Assembly (NCBI GenBank): GCA_015179025.1
Contig: WHUX01000322.1
Location: forward strand, 1-44,104
Direction: 5' to 3'
DNA length: 44,104 nt
Origin: Terfezia claveryi
Taxonomy: Eukaryota > Ascomycota > Pezizomycetes > Pezizales > Pezizaceae
In this document: positions 10,422 through 20,310 of the stretch, in pieces
How the letters are laid out: every line of letters begins with the position of its first letter
How positions within the stretch are numbered: the first letter of the stretch is position 1
Notes under the pieces: generated by a model
What the model saw: the letters and a program-made list of their open reading frames with translations, nothing else
Databases searched by the model: none
Told to the model about the DNA's origin: nothing
Made by a program: the position numbers and the translations under genes

Positions 10422-11519
10422 ATGCCTGAGGACCACTCACAAAATAGCATCCCATCCCATCCACCACCGCGCAGTGTCCGTATTGCATCCTCTCCTCGCC
10501 AAGGCCACCCAAATGTACGTCAAGTTGTTAGCCAAGTCTACGCCGGGCGCGATAGGCCGCTCATACCTTATAACCTCCTTGGCCCGTTTCAAGGCATCCG
10601 AATAAGAGTTGATGCCTTGCAGTCATTCACATCATATCATGGACCCCGAAGCCGAAGATCATCCTACTCTCCAGCTCGCTCCGCATCATATTCTACACCT
10701 TCCCCTCCAGCTCGCTCCGCATCATTTTCTACACCTTCCCCTCCACCGAGGCCTTTCTCTATCTCCCCCCCGTCCTCGGGATCTCTCACCACTCGACCTC
10801 CTTTGCCGTCTTCCAGTTCCTCTGGTGGCTCTCGCCATCGGGAATACCCTCTTGTATTTTATACTCCTTTACACCTAGCCCCTCCTTCCTCAGTCCGTCT
10901 GCAGTTACATCCATCAACATCGGAGGCTTCTGAGTCCCCCATATCAGTGGCTGCTTTTGCGCGCCGTACACGTACGCCATATTTCACACTTTCTTCATCC
11001 TTTACCTCTCCATCCTTTCCCTCTCTCCACCCAACGGAGACTTTACGCATTAACCCTTCTCTCACAATCATAATGCCATCCTCTGTTGCCTCACCTCCAT
11101 CCTCCTCTCCATCACCCTCCGCTCCACTATCTTCTTCCCTATTACCCTCCACAACTTCAACCGCCTCATTATCCTTCTCTCGGTTGGTACCATCCTCCTC
11201 CCCCCTCTTCTCCCCCTCCCCCACCTCTTCGTCCTCATCATCACCGTACTCATCACTAATATCTACCTCCAGTCCCTCTGCCAATCGGAATTCCCCCCAC
11301 CCAGACACAAACGCCCTACTTCCAAATCCAAACCCAGAACGCCCTAACAATCTGGGATTCATCCTTCTAGAGGTGGAATGCGCTGACCTACCACTCTTGA
11401 GCTTCTCCCAATTCATGAATGCGGTGGCGGAGGGAGGCGTAACTGCTCCTGTGGTTTGTATACAGGGAAGGTATCAAATAATCAGTGCTCATGAGGCAAC
11501 GCAAGCTAACCGGGAGTAG
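10422..11519 (+). CDS. Ser/Pro-rich low-complexity protein with a C-terminal folded segment
   Basis: This uninterrupted frame is one of the best candidates for an intact host gene here. The frame is open from 10386, but I prefer the ATG at 10422 (365 aa), which has the better context. Residues from about 75 to 300 are mostly Ser and Pro with few charges, including two copies of a 12-residue unit (PARSASYSTPSP-like; DNA repeat 10669-10704 and 10705-10740). The last 55 residues are different: non-repetitive, with hydrophobic and charged residues mixed (LGFILLEVECADLPLLSFSQ, then AVAEGGVTAPVVCIQGRYQI). That suggests a small domain at the end of a disordered linker. No signal peptide or membrane span is seen. 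The function is unknown. A 185-residue frame on the other strand is rejected as a shadow. Confidence 0.55.
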   Translation: MPEDHSQNSIPSHPPPRSVRIASSPRQGHPNVRQVVSQVYAGRDRPLIPYNLLGPFQGIRIRVDALQSFTSYHGPRSRRSSYSPARSASYSTPSPPARSASFSTPSPPPRPFSISPPSSGSLTTRPPLPSSSSSGGSRHREYPLVFYTPLHLAPPSSVRLQLHPSTSEASESPISVAAFARRTRTPYFTLSSSFTSPSFPSLHPTETLRINPSLTIIMPSSVASPPSSSPSPSAPLSSSLLPSTTSTASLSFSRLVPSSSPLFSPSPTSSSSSSPYSSLISTSSPSANRNSPHPDTNALLPNPNPERPNNLGFILLEVECADLPLLSFSQFMNAVAEGGVTAPVVCIQGRYQIISAHEATQANRE

Positions 11520-12786
11520 AGATTCGTTGCGGCTTGGTGCAAGAGCTAGCGCTGTGTTTTCGTTTGTTCATGTTTGTTGATCTAGGTTGAGTTGTATGCT
11601 GAGATTGTAATTTGAATTTTTTATCTGTGGGAAACGGTACTATTGAACGCAAGAATGGAAGCCAAATGGTAAGTAATCAACAGCGATCAAAGCCTTGAAA
11701 ATAGAGTATCAGTGATCCGTCGTCTAACGCTCAAAGTTAGGCAGTACTCGTAAACGCATAAACAATACGTTCTTATTCAGTCTAGAATTGTTAAGCGTAC
11801 TTCTAAATGCCTATTTGTGAATACCCGCCGTTAGTCCCACCGTGACCAAATCCGTTTCATGTACTCCCGGTTACAAGTCCGCTACTGTACTTGTGTCATT
11901 CTAGGTAATTGCTCCTTGACCAACAGCCCTGAAAGCCCTGCAAAATGGGTGGAGGGGATAAGATATTGACTACGGTAGGAATTCAAACTCAATTCCCCGA
12001 ATTGGCAGCAAGTATCATGAGATACCCTCGCCTAACACCCCCTCGCCAGCCTCCAAGCACTCCCAAAAAAGCACGATAGAATGCCTGTCTTCCTCATTGA
12101 GAGGAACGGGATTCCTTTCCGAATGTAGTCTAATTACCTTTGTTGAAATGACCTCTTTACGCCTACAGTCAAGTCTCTCCGCTACCTATGTATTGCTGAT
12201 ACCTATTGCTACCCTGCTCTGCGTTATTTCTTCTTCTTCACGTGTGTTCATACTTGCTGTTCACATGTATTCACTGTCTTCGCTTACTAGTCTATGTATC
12301 AATATCCGCATGTGCTTTCGCATGGACTTACGCATCTGGCATAACCGCTTGCGCATACTCATGGTATTACTGCTCTTATGATAGCTAGCTTAGACTGCTT
12401 CGTTGAACGTTTTACCTGATTTCGTCTCTATATATATACGAGCTCTTAGGACACTCATGTATTGATATGCTTCTCTAGATAGACTCAATAAGACTGTCTA
12501 CTCTTGATCGAACATCACACACTCACACGCTCTTCTCGCTCTTGCACTCGCATCACCCTGTTTCGCTGCACTAAGAGTCCACCGCTGCATCCTCCATTCA
12601 ATACCCAGCGATACCACTCGCTCAGTAACCTTTCAATAACCTTCTCTGAATCTAAATTTCTACTGACCATAACCTAACAAAGGTCTACTTCTGTAGATGG
12701 AGGTGGTGATACATTCACGTGGGGTAAGCAACAGATAATTAGCGTCCAAGGTTAAAAAAAGTAATAACTCCTTAATTGTAACCTAT
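11520..12786. other. Non-coding interval with an LTR-like or promoter-like segment
   Basis: No gene is seen. From about 12085 to 12677 the plus strand has LTR-like features: a TATATATATACGAGCTC box at about 12430, then a C/T-rich stretch as in fungal leaders, then CCTAACA at about 12670-12677, the same end word as the two solo-LTR candidates at 13122 and 28182 (read on their minus strand). No target duplication or primer-binding site was found, so the LTR reading is tentative. Confidence 0.3.
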
Positions 12787-12789
12787 TTG

Positions 12790-12893
12790 AGAAACCAATA
12801 CTACTTTGGCCTGGGGAAATGGGACGCCGTAGAAGCCTCTTTTAGTTTCCTATACAGACGCCTCGCCGCAAGAGCACGCATTCTGCACGAGTC
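12790..12893 (+). pseudogene. LINE ORF2 C-terminal fragment
   Basis: The plus frame reads W-D-A-V-E-A-S-F-S-F-L-Y-R-R-L-A-A. This matches the end of the ORF2 C-terminal domain of LINE E (WDAVDAIFSFLYRRLAGR, minus strand, about 25070-25120). It is a short orphan piece with no poly-A of its own. Confidence 0.75.
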
Positions 12894-13121
12894 ACCCGCT
12901 AATTGGGATTTTCAGCTAGTTACCTGCCTCACCCCGAGGGACTTGAGTCTATTTCCATTATCCACTGATTTGCTGCACCCGATTGGGCCTGGAGTTTACG
13001 ATAATTTGGCTTAATTTTGCCTTTTACTTCCTTGCCGATTGGCGCTTGCGTTTATATGTTCCTTTATGTTTATATTCGCTCTGGCACTCGAGTTTAGCGT
13101 AACAAAGGAGACGGTAATATC

Positions 13122-13396
13122 TGTTAGGCAGCGGGTGTGGAACTAGAGAAGCAGCGCAGGTGCAGAATGGATCTGTAGTAATATGTCTGGTATTGCGGAT
13201 GGTAATAGGCGGAATGGACACAACAGAGCAGAGTACACTAGGTAGTGATTGACGCAAAAACATTAGCAAAAAGTAGTGTCCGGGGCGGTCTACTTAATAC
13301 ATAGAAATTGAGGGTAAGACAAAGTGTAGGGATGTAATATTTGGCTAATCAGGAGCAAGAGAATTCAGCAGCTGCGGGTAACTAGCAGTCCTGACA
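13122..13396 (-). repeat. Solo LTR candidate 1
   Basis: The 275 bases begin TGTTAGGCAGCGGG and end CTGACA on the plus strand, so the minus strand reads TGTCAG...CCTAACA with the TG/CA ends usual for LTRs. It aligns along its length with 28182-28503, sharing the GTTAGGCAGCGG end, a GTCCGG(G/A)GCGGTC block and the GGGATGT block. On the minus strand an A/T-rich TATGTATTAAGTAGAC sits where the other copy has a TATA box. No clear target duplication remains and no internal region is attached. Confidence 0.55.
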
Positions 13397-13463
13397 AGCA
13401 GATGGCAATCATACGTACGAGCAATGCGGGTGCAGTGGATGTGCGTTTTATCAGTGTCTACCC

Positions 13464-13795
13464 TTTTTTTTTTTTTTTTAATCTCATTTACTCATATTCG
13501 GTCCCAATGGGGGGACCATGATGAGCCACAGCACACCCCTATCCTCTTACGATGGTCTGGGCACGAGACTAACCTCTATCCTCCACTACCAAGGCCCATT
13601 CGAAACTAGATTGCTGTACATAGCCGTCGGACCTGGCAGTTTTTTTTTTTTTAAAGTCTATACTTCTGTTGAGCCTAAGGATTGGTTTGCCTTCCTGAAT
13701 CCTCTCTGGTTTCCTTTTTTTTTTTTTTTAATTCTCGTTCCTCACCCGGGTTTCCCGGTGGGCCCCATGGTCCCCTTGCTGGGATGGCATATGAG
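13464..13795. mobile_element. Cluster of three orphan LINE 3' ends
   Basis: Three T runs each precede a LINE 3' end. At 13464-13479 a T16 is followed by a minus-strand family-1 end whose hairpin is 13491-13525. At about 13640-13652 a T run is followed by AAAGTCTATACTTCTGTTGAGCCTAAGG, trimmed here to AAAGTCTATAC and GAGCCTAAGG, resembling the minus-strand family-2 tail at 18.47 kb. At about 13715-13729 a T run is followed by a family-1 hairpin in plus orientation (13762-13795), so that T run is not its tail. All are extreme 5' truncations or breakage products. Confidence 0.65.
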
Positions 13796-13929
13796 TAATG
13801 TGTAATTTTATTTAGCCAAAAAGTGGCTCTAGGATACCGCCTCTTTTCCTACTAGGCAGCCAACTTAAATATCCACCCCAACAACCTCGCAGCGGGTACC
13901 CAACCTCAATCTACCGATACATGTTGAGT

Positions 13930-14420
13930 TCAGGCGATTAACAAGCTGGATACAGGCATCTCGTAGAGCTGCAGCTCCCAGCTAACAAGAAAGCCGACTA
14001 TCTTAAGGGGCGCAGGCGCACCACATGCATAGGCTTCGTGCTCGGCCATCAGCAGACTGAACCTCCCGACACGGCATTCGAGAGGCTAGGCGAGCTCTCA
14101 GTAAACAGACCCGAGCCCAGTAGCCATGTCATCCATAGAAGAGCCTGGTATCGATACGAGCTTTCAACCTACACCTTACTACGGACAAACAGCGGGTCCA
14201 ACTGGAGTCGCTCCACTTGCAAGTGCGACTTGCATGCCAGTTCATACGTACTGCGGCTACCCCACACAGGATGACCATGATAAATACCGGTACCAGGATC
14301 AATCTCATCAGGGACGTAGCAAGTGGGAAGAGGGAAACAATTGGTACATGGGTAGGCCCAACCGTCAACAGTGCCCCATTGGCCCAACTAGGGCGATTGC
14401 TGAACCGGTCTGAACAAAAA
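13930..14420 (+). pseudogene. LINE RNase H to C-terminal fragment
   Basis: This is a highly decayed LINE ORF2 piece. PANKKADYLKG at about 13977 matches the final RNase H motif (IPSNEKAD in LINE A). About 14160-14190 reads ELSTYTLLRTNSG against LSAYTWLRTNRG in LINE A. About 14250-14275 reads C-G-Y-P-T-Q-D-D, matching the C-G-H-Q-T-Q-D-G of LINE E. Three frames are needed to follow it. Confidence 0.65.
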
Positions 14421-14940
14421 ACCTGGCGTACGATTTTTCCATAAGTAGGAACAAACCCACTCGAGCAGGCTCAACCACAAATTCAAATCCATAACTCTAC
14501 GACACGAGGGCCCCCGGGTTACAATCCCGCACCACTCGATACCGTAGAGCTTGACGAGCAATTCATTCTACACCAAATCCACTTCCAGCGACCTTCTCTT
14601 ACACTTTTCCCCGGCTTCTAATACTCAAATTCTCACGACTTCGTGCAATTCTTCCCAGACCCTACCGTACTGGCTTCTTGCCACGTCAAGATCTCCAGCA
14701 CCAAACAGTGTGAGCGGCCAATAGGTACGGGGAAAGATAACTCCCACAACTTCGCGCTCCCCAATCACACCACTTGGTCACATCGCACACCAACAACGAA
14801 CCTCCACGACTAACCAAATACAGAGAAAACGGCATGCCAGGCAAGGGAAAGAGAAAGGACAATCCCGGAAAGATGGATCAAGTAATCCACTCAAGACTCG
14901 GCTGCCAGTCACCGGGCACCCCAAGCAACCATCTCTAGAC
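14421..14940. other. Interval with no recognised gene
   Basis: C/A-rich sequence that may be the 5' region of the LINE ORF1 fragment that follows. A T-arm-like word near 14518 (GGGTTACAATCCCGC) does not extend into a tRNA cloverleaf. Confidence 0.3.
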
Positions 14941-14944
14941 GGAT

Positions 14945-15900
14945 ATGAAAGGGACGCGAGCATGGCCACCGCCCAAGCACGGCCAAAACCCACCAGACCC
15001 CCCGCCACCAGCCCCCAAGGACGTGGAGAATCGTCTAACGACCCTGTCCACAGCATGGAATCTTTCGAACCGCATGTTGAGGAGACGATTCTTAACAAAT
15101 GGCATTTTTTTATGTTTACGGCGTTTTAGACCTCGTCCATGGAGCCCAAAAGGCAGTCTGTAGAATTCAAGGGATCGAAAACGGCAACATCGATATGGGG
15201 GGCATGTATCAGAATAGAGAAGTAAAGCATCAGCAATATATAGAGTAGCTTATACTCCCACAGCAAAAAATACCACCACCGCCAGTCCTGTCTGACTCAG
15301 ACACCCAAACCACACCCCTGACCACAATGACAACGGCGGGGACTCAAATACAGACACCAGCACCTAAGACATGGAACAGCTTCTCCAGCAACACCGATCC
15401 CGCTCCAGTACGCACATATGCTAGGACAGCGACCGAAACTGCGGAACTACCCCCACTCCGAACTGTCCATCCCAATGAATACCAAGGCGACCGCGAGCCG
15501 CACCACCAAAAGTCAAAGGTAAGGAGTCGGCGGCAATGACAGCTTCTCCATCCTCTAACTCCGCCCCCCTCCCCCCCCACAAACAAAGGGTAAGGGCAAA
15601 GCCCCAGCGAAGGTGACATCACTTCCGAACACCTCGAGCACCACAAAAACCCAAGAAGCCAACAACACAAGCACTAACTGTGGTCCTACACGCAGCCCCA
15701 ACAAAATTGGATAGCCAGGCGGCTCAAATTTCTGGTATCCGCTGGTTATTGCAAGAGGATAGAAGAGTTTGAAAGACGGCTTCCTCACTAGTCGTCTACC
15801 AAAGGAAAGAGATTGATATTCGGTACGGGCACCGCATGGGAGGAGATTTTTCCGCACCACAGTATACAACTGGGACATGTGACTGTTCCCACCAGAACGA
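14945..15900 (+). pseudogene. LINE ORF1 (Gag-like) fragment
   Basis: This resembles the N-terminal and middle part of a Tad1-type ORF1. A Pro/Thr/Ala-rich segment with APKTWNSFSSNTDPAPVRTY at about 15364 is typical of the linker. VVLHAAPTKLD at about 15683-15715 and, in shifted frames to about 15880, SSLVVYQRKEIDI and RMGG follow. These resemble the ORF1 core in which a beta-strand segment is followed by an R-M-G motif; this last comparison rests on remembered family pattern. Many frameshifts and stops are present. Confidence 0.55.
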
Positions 15901-16144
15901 TTAGAAACCATTTGCGGGTTTCCTACTTGAAACATAATTTTGACGAGGGTCAAGCGATTTGTGGTTTCCCACTGAGTCCGGTTTTATGGTTTTGTTTACT
16001 TTGCCCCAGTCGAGTATTTTCGGGTAAGGGTTTGGTTTCCACTTGCGGGATATTTGTTTCCTACTTGAGCGACTTTTCTTTGATTTTCCGCATTTTCTCA
16101 CCTGCACTCGAATCTTTTACCTGCAAGATGTTTTGTTGAATTTT

Positions 16145-16395
16145 CTGGTGTCTTTCTACTGGCGAAAGGTTTTTATTGGTCAGCTTTGGTTCGAGTTCAG
16201 TTAGGCCTCTTTGCGTCATCGGGCACAAACCTATTAATCAGGATTCCCCCTTTTTGATTTATTTCTCGCGCCGGACCTGGCAGATAAACTTGCTTGTCCC
16301 GAATCCAACCGGGTTTCCGGGTGGCTCCTCATGGTCCCCTTACTGGGACCCGGATAGGAGTAACGAGCTTTTTCAAAAAAAAAAAAAAAAAAAAA
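16145..16395 (+). mobile_element. 5'-truncated family-1 LINE tail
   Basis: Only the 3' UTR is present: the GGCAGATAAACTTGC block at 16279, the hairpin at 16325-16360, and 21 A at 16375-16395. It matches LINE A 4600-4721 closely, except that the hairpin stem carries paired changes on both arms. The bases 15901-16144 ahead of it contain short repeats of TTTCCTACTTGA and no gene. Confidence 0.85.
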
Positions 16396-16713
16396 CAATA
16401 ACTAGGAAGCTCCTAGTGATCACGTTGCTCGAGCACTTTTCAGAGCGATAGGAAAAAGTTTTATGTAATAATGTTTCTGGCTGTGAAGTGCATAATTTGA
16501 AAAGACTAGATACTCTGTGGTGATATTGTATCCAAGCGTACCTATAACCCAATCAGAACCCAGACACTTATTCGAGGTCTCCAGTCTCAGTGTAGATACT
16601 GAGCCTTCTAGTTCCCAACATCCAAGGTAGATCTTTTGCTGTTGCTAGTGGTTTGCAATCCCTAGTACTTCCTTCCCGAGTGATGCTAATCCCTTGAGGC
16701 ATGACAGCTCAGG

Positions 16714-18081
16714 TTACTTATCCAAGCCAGAGCGCTTTCGGCAACCCAAATTCAATCCTCGAAAAGCAATTACCAACTTCCTCATCTCCCACTGTTCCAA
16801 GAAATGGCGAATAAACCTGTTACTTCCCTCTAACTGCAGTCTGAACGACGTGGACGCTGGCGGGAGGGTCCTTCTAGTTAAACCGACCCGAGAATTGCGA
16901 TATACACGTTGCTGCCAATCACGCTGAAGTTCACTTTGGTAGTGGGGATCCATGAGGTTACTATTCGATCCTCGTCTGCCATCGGAATCACACCAATACC
17001 GCTGTTCATTGGTAAGATAATTATGGGGCAAGCAAAAGTCGCTGCTGATATCATAAAACAGGTCTGGCTGATGGAGATATCTTGAACTCGGGACCGATGA
17101 GACTAAACCATGTTTTCTTGTGCCCAAGATAAAACACTCCCGGCAAATGAGTCTTAGCACGTAGGTTCTTGGCCAAATCCCACTAACCTGCCAGGCTGTT
17201 GTGGTGGTAATCTTCTCTCCTTCCCAACAAGGAGAGAACAGTGCATCGGCACAATCCTAATAGTGGTAATGAATAATCAGCCCTTATCCTGTATATGGAC
17301 TAGTAGTCCAACGTCCAATCACCAGAGTTCGGGGCAAAGTTACCAAGCATACACAAATCCTGCAAAACCAACAGCTATGACGAATGCTATGCTTGCAAGT
17401 CAGTCGCTGCGTCACCAATGACCATCCGGATCCACAAATATATGTCAGGAGTCGATGCATTGCCTTCGATACAAGTCTTAAAGAGCGAATATCACTCTGG
17501 TGTAGATAACCAGAGATACAGGTAAAAATTGGCCACGATACCAATAGTGATGTGAAACCATCCTCCGCAGGTGATAACGGTTTTGTGTCCGTTGCTGACT
17601 TTACCTCCGCCAGAGGAATGCCTTGGAAGTCTGGTACGGTCTTGGTCAGTGTCCCTGCTGGTTTTATGCTCCATCTGTAATTGTTCCGGAACCATAGATG
17701 CTCTGGTTGAAGAATAGTTGCCCTCCCAGTCCACTGCTTCATGTACTTTGCTATGAGCTCCCGAATTGCTACCCTCTCGTCCATTTCTCCGGCTAGGGTG
17801 TTTGATAACTCAAATAAAATCATGGTCAACCCGAAATGTATCCCCCACCTCTTGGGTAGCTCTAGAAGTGCCTCCCTCAGTGATTTCCTCTGTTTTGGAG
17901 GTTTCAAACGAGTGATTTTCGTAGGCCTCACCTCTAGATTCACAGATCCAAACATCGGTATCCCAACGTGCAAAGGCTTCAAGCAACGCGTCTTAAGCCT
18001 ACGTTCTCTACAGTGCGCATGCAGCACTGTATTGATATCCATGGTGAGCCGATCCGGCGAGTTTGAGGGACGCACAGTCAA
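16714..18081 (-). CDS. F-box protein gene, two exons
   Basis: F-box proteins recruit substrates to SCF ubiquitin ligases through Skp1. Exon 1 is 18081-17344 (246 codons). The intron is 17343-17257 (87 bp; donor GTAACT, branch-like CTGAT, acceptor TTAG). Exon 2 is 17256-16714, stop TAA, giving about 426 aa; both junctions are phase 0. The F-box-like segment is at about residues 178-212 (CISGYLHQSDIRSLRLVSKA). A Cys-rich part follows across the splice site (CWFCRICVCL, then DCADALF, later LICREC), resembling the zinc-binding cysteines after F-boxes in many ascomycete proteins. The opening of the F-box reads VSWPIFTC where a Leu-Pro-x-Glu-like start is usual, and 175 residues precede it, which is unusual. 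A damaged or mis-modelled 5' end is possible. Confidence 0.6.
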
Positions 18082-18468
18082 TCCACCGCTTGATGGAGGT
18101 AAATGGTTCTACCTGGATTATTACAATCGTTGACAGGTTGGGGTATCACTACGCTCTTCGGCGTTTCTTTCGGACCTTTCCAACTGTGAGGGCGCTGAAC
18201 CGTGTCGAGGTAATTGCACTGCGTTGACTGTACTCTAGTGAAGAGATCTTTAGCCCTGGTCAAGTAAAGCATAGCTGACTCAGCAATACTCGCACGAGGG
18301 GTGACACGTCCTCCCCTCGTCACAGGCGCTAGTCAACTGACGGGGACGCCAACTCGACTACAACGCTCCAAGCCAGACTACGCCCCTAGCAAAAAATGAA
18401 ACAGGAAATTTAACGCCCTTAATGTCATAAACACCGCAAAACACCTCTTGCTTTGTTTTTCCTTCTTT
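18082..18468 (-). promoter_or_regulatory. Probable upstream region of the F-box gene
   Basis: No other gene lies between the F-box start and the LINE tails to the right, so the promoter should be here on the minus strand. I see no unambiguous TATA box. The palindrome-like pair GAGGGGTGACACGTCC and CCCCTCGTCAC at about 18296-18321 is the only notable inverted structure. Confidence 0.3.
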
Positions 18469-18956
18469 GAAGTCTGTACGTTTATGAGCCTTAGGCTATG
18501 AGATGGCCCTGTTCCCTCATCTTGGAAGACTGGGTACGCTCACGGAACAGAGCCAACTGACAAAAACAAAACTGTGAAATTTGTGGGGTACTAATCGCAT
18601 TCTCTTTTTTTTTTAAAGACTTATTCTTTCCCAGGGTATACCGAGTATTTTAAGATGAGGGTGTTGAATGAAGGTAATTGCCGGCTGTTCAAGGCATGAG
18701 CGGGTGTTCAAGGCGTGCAACGGGTGAAGGGGACTGAATGCAGAGCAAGGCTTGAGAGGCTTGGGGAAACACTGAATGCGGAAGTCAAGGGTCTCAGGGT
18801 CACGGAAAGGGAATAAGTGATGATGTTAGCCAACAAGCTTGTGATATATAGAGTCCAAAAAAAAAAAAAATTGGAGCCTTAGGCTATGAGACGGCCCCCT
18901 TCCCTCATCTTAAAAGACTCGGTACGCTCACGGAACACACGAGCCAACTAATGGAA
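18469..18956. repeat. Repeated family-2 LINE tails
   Basis: Two direct copies of a minus-strand family-2 LINE 3' end lie at about 18478-18560 and 18871-18956 (both GAGCCTTAGGCTATGAGA, later GGTACGCTCACGGAAC). A plus-orientation piece, GGGTATACCGAGTATTTTAA, lies between them at 18635. The second copy is preceded by 14 A (18857-18870) rather than T, so that A run may be the tail of a different plus-strand insertion. The same tail closes LINE D and LINE H. Confidence 0.7.
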
Positions 18957-19029
18957 CTACAATTGTGAAAGACCCGCCACCTGTATAAACTGTATGGGGG
19001 TGCGAAATGCCAAACAAGGTAAAAAAGAC

Positions 19030-19870
19030 GCATGATAAAAGCCATCACCGAGAAGTCCATGACCGGTCATCGCGCAAATCCACCCTCTTCCTTCCTCTCT
19101 CAAAGTCATAAGCCTCAATTGGGAGCCAGCGTCCCCTCATCTTCAGGTGGCTCCCAACAGCTATCTTCCTGTCAAAAAATACAACCACGGAGCTGGTGGC
19201 TTTACCCAATCTCCCCTTACTCCCCAGGAGCCAACGTGCCCCCATAATCCCCCTTACTCCCATATCCTGTATGATATCTGCCATGGGTCTCTGGCAGGTG
19301 GACCCCATGAATTACAACCGCCTTCGCCAATTTGTCATTAGGTGGTGTCTTCTGTGGGGGTATTTTGGCTGGTCGGGATTTCTTCCCAGCCTTTGCTGCC
19401 GGACGTGGTGCAGCCTGTTTTTTGGTAATTGGAGGTGCTACTGCTACTGGAGCCTCGTCCTCATCCTCATACCCAGATAGGTCTTCATATACATGTCTGG
19501 CCTATCTGCCATCACAACATCCTCACTGTCTCTTGCCCCCCCTCCCCTCAATCCCTACCTCTGTATGTACTGCAGCCACTACCGGCATCTTCTGCCCCTC
19601 TTACGCTACCTGGCCCGACTGGGTTCCAACCGATACCGTCTCAACCGGTAGAGCCTTACCCTTTGTCTGCCATATCTTCCGCTCTGAAACCAACAGCTTC
19701 CTCGATCTCTCCCCTGCCTCCTTCTCTGTCCACTTCCAGTTTTTCTCACAAATCTGTAGTTGGCTTCCTGCTAACTCCTCTCGCTCAATCCTCTTCTTCC
19801 TCTCTTCCTTTAACTCCCTCAATTTCTGCAACCTGCGTCTGCTACTGTGGATTGTTCCCCCAAACATGAA
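19030..19870 (-). pseudogene. LINE ORF1 fragment with coiled-coil and Lys/Pro-rich part
   Basis: On the minus strand, 19870 to about 19600 encodes a charged helix (LQKLRELKEERKKRIEREEL) compatible with the coiled-coil of a LINE ORF1. A further segment reads VYEDLSGYEDEDEAP, then a Pro/Lys-rich stretch (PAKIPPQKTPP) and AVVIHGVHLPETHGRY. The last piece resembles the V-(V/L)-H-G-V-P-like start of the ORF1 core. There are two or more frameshifts. No poly-T closes it on the left. Confidence 0.5.
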
Positions 19871-19879
19871 TGGGGGGTT

Positions 19880-20310
19880 GCCTTTTCTCTCTTCTGCGTA
19901 GAAGGCTGCCGCATGATGGCCTCCTCTTCCGGTGTCGTCCGTGCAGCAGGCCCGCCATTCTTCTTCTAAAATCCCGCCTATCTTTGCTGCCCATCTGCCT
20001 TTGTATTTTGAATCTGGGTCCGAGGATAATGAGGTGGTTAAAACCTCTGTGGATGTAAGGCCGAAGAATGCGGGACTCAGTGCAGCCGTCAGGGTAGGTT
20101 CCGGAGGGCTGCTGAGAGGACTGGTGGTGGGTTCGGTCTTGGGATTGCGTTTGCAGGCTGGGTTCCTCTCGAGAGCCTTTGGGGGTTCCGCCGATAGTGT
20201 GCGTGCCCGCACGGGGTCTAGGTAACCCCCTCCTAGTCTCCTCCATCTGTAGACCTTCGTTGCGAAGTCTCGTGACGAATCTCTGCTCGCCTTTGACATA
20301 GGGGGACATT
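19880..20310 (-). pseudogene. Family-3 LINE linker and RNase H fragment
   Basis: The minus frame reads WRACCTDDTGRGGHHAAAFY at about 19900-19960, matching YRLCYTGGTGRAGHHAAAFY of LINE E at about 30170-30230. The Ser/Pro-rich stretch before it matches the linker of LINE E. The frame then runs without a stop into the ORF1-like helix at 19870, making a 232-residue chimeric frame (19601-20299). Confidence 0.65.

Noticed and set aside
10859..11416. 185-residue Glu/Gly/Arg-rich minus frame
   Set aside because: Antisense shadow of the Ser/Pro-rich coding sequence; TC-rich codons read backwards as Glu, Gly and Arg.
12085..12677. A third solo LTR of the 13122/28182 family
   Set aside because: It shares the TATA box plus CCTAACA layout but no alignable body with the other two, so it is listed only as an LTR-like interval.
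14505..14580. Possible tRNA or tRNA-derived SINE because of a T-arm-like GGGTTACAATCCCGC
   Set aside because: The loop does not have the usual TTC-purine-A pattern, and no acceptor, D or anticodon arms could be drawn around it.
19332..19901. 189-residue plus frame
   Set aside because: It overlaps minus-strand LINE ORF1 and RNase H sequence with clear relatives in the window, and shows no recognisable domain.
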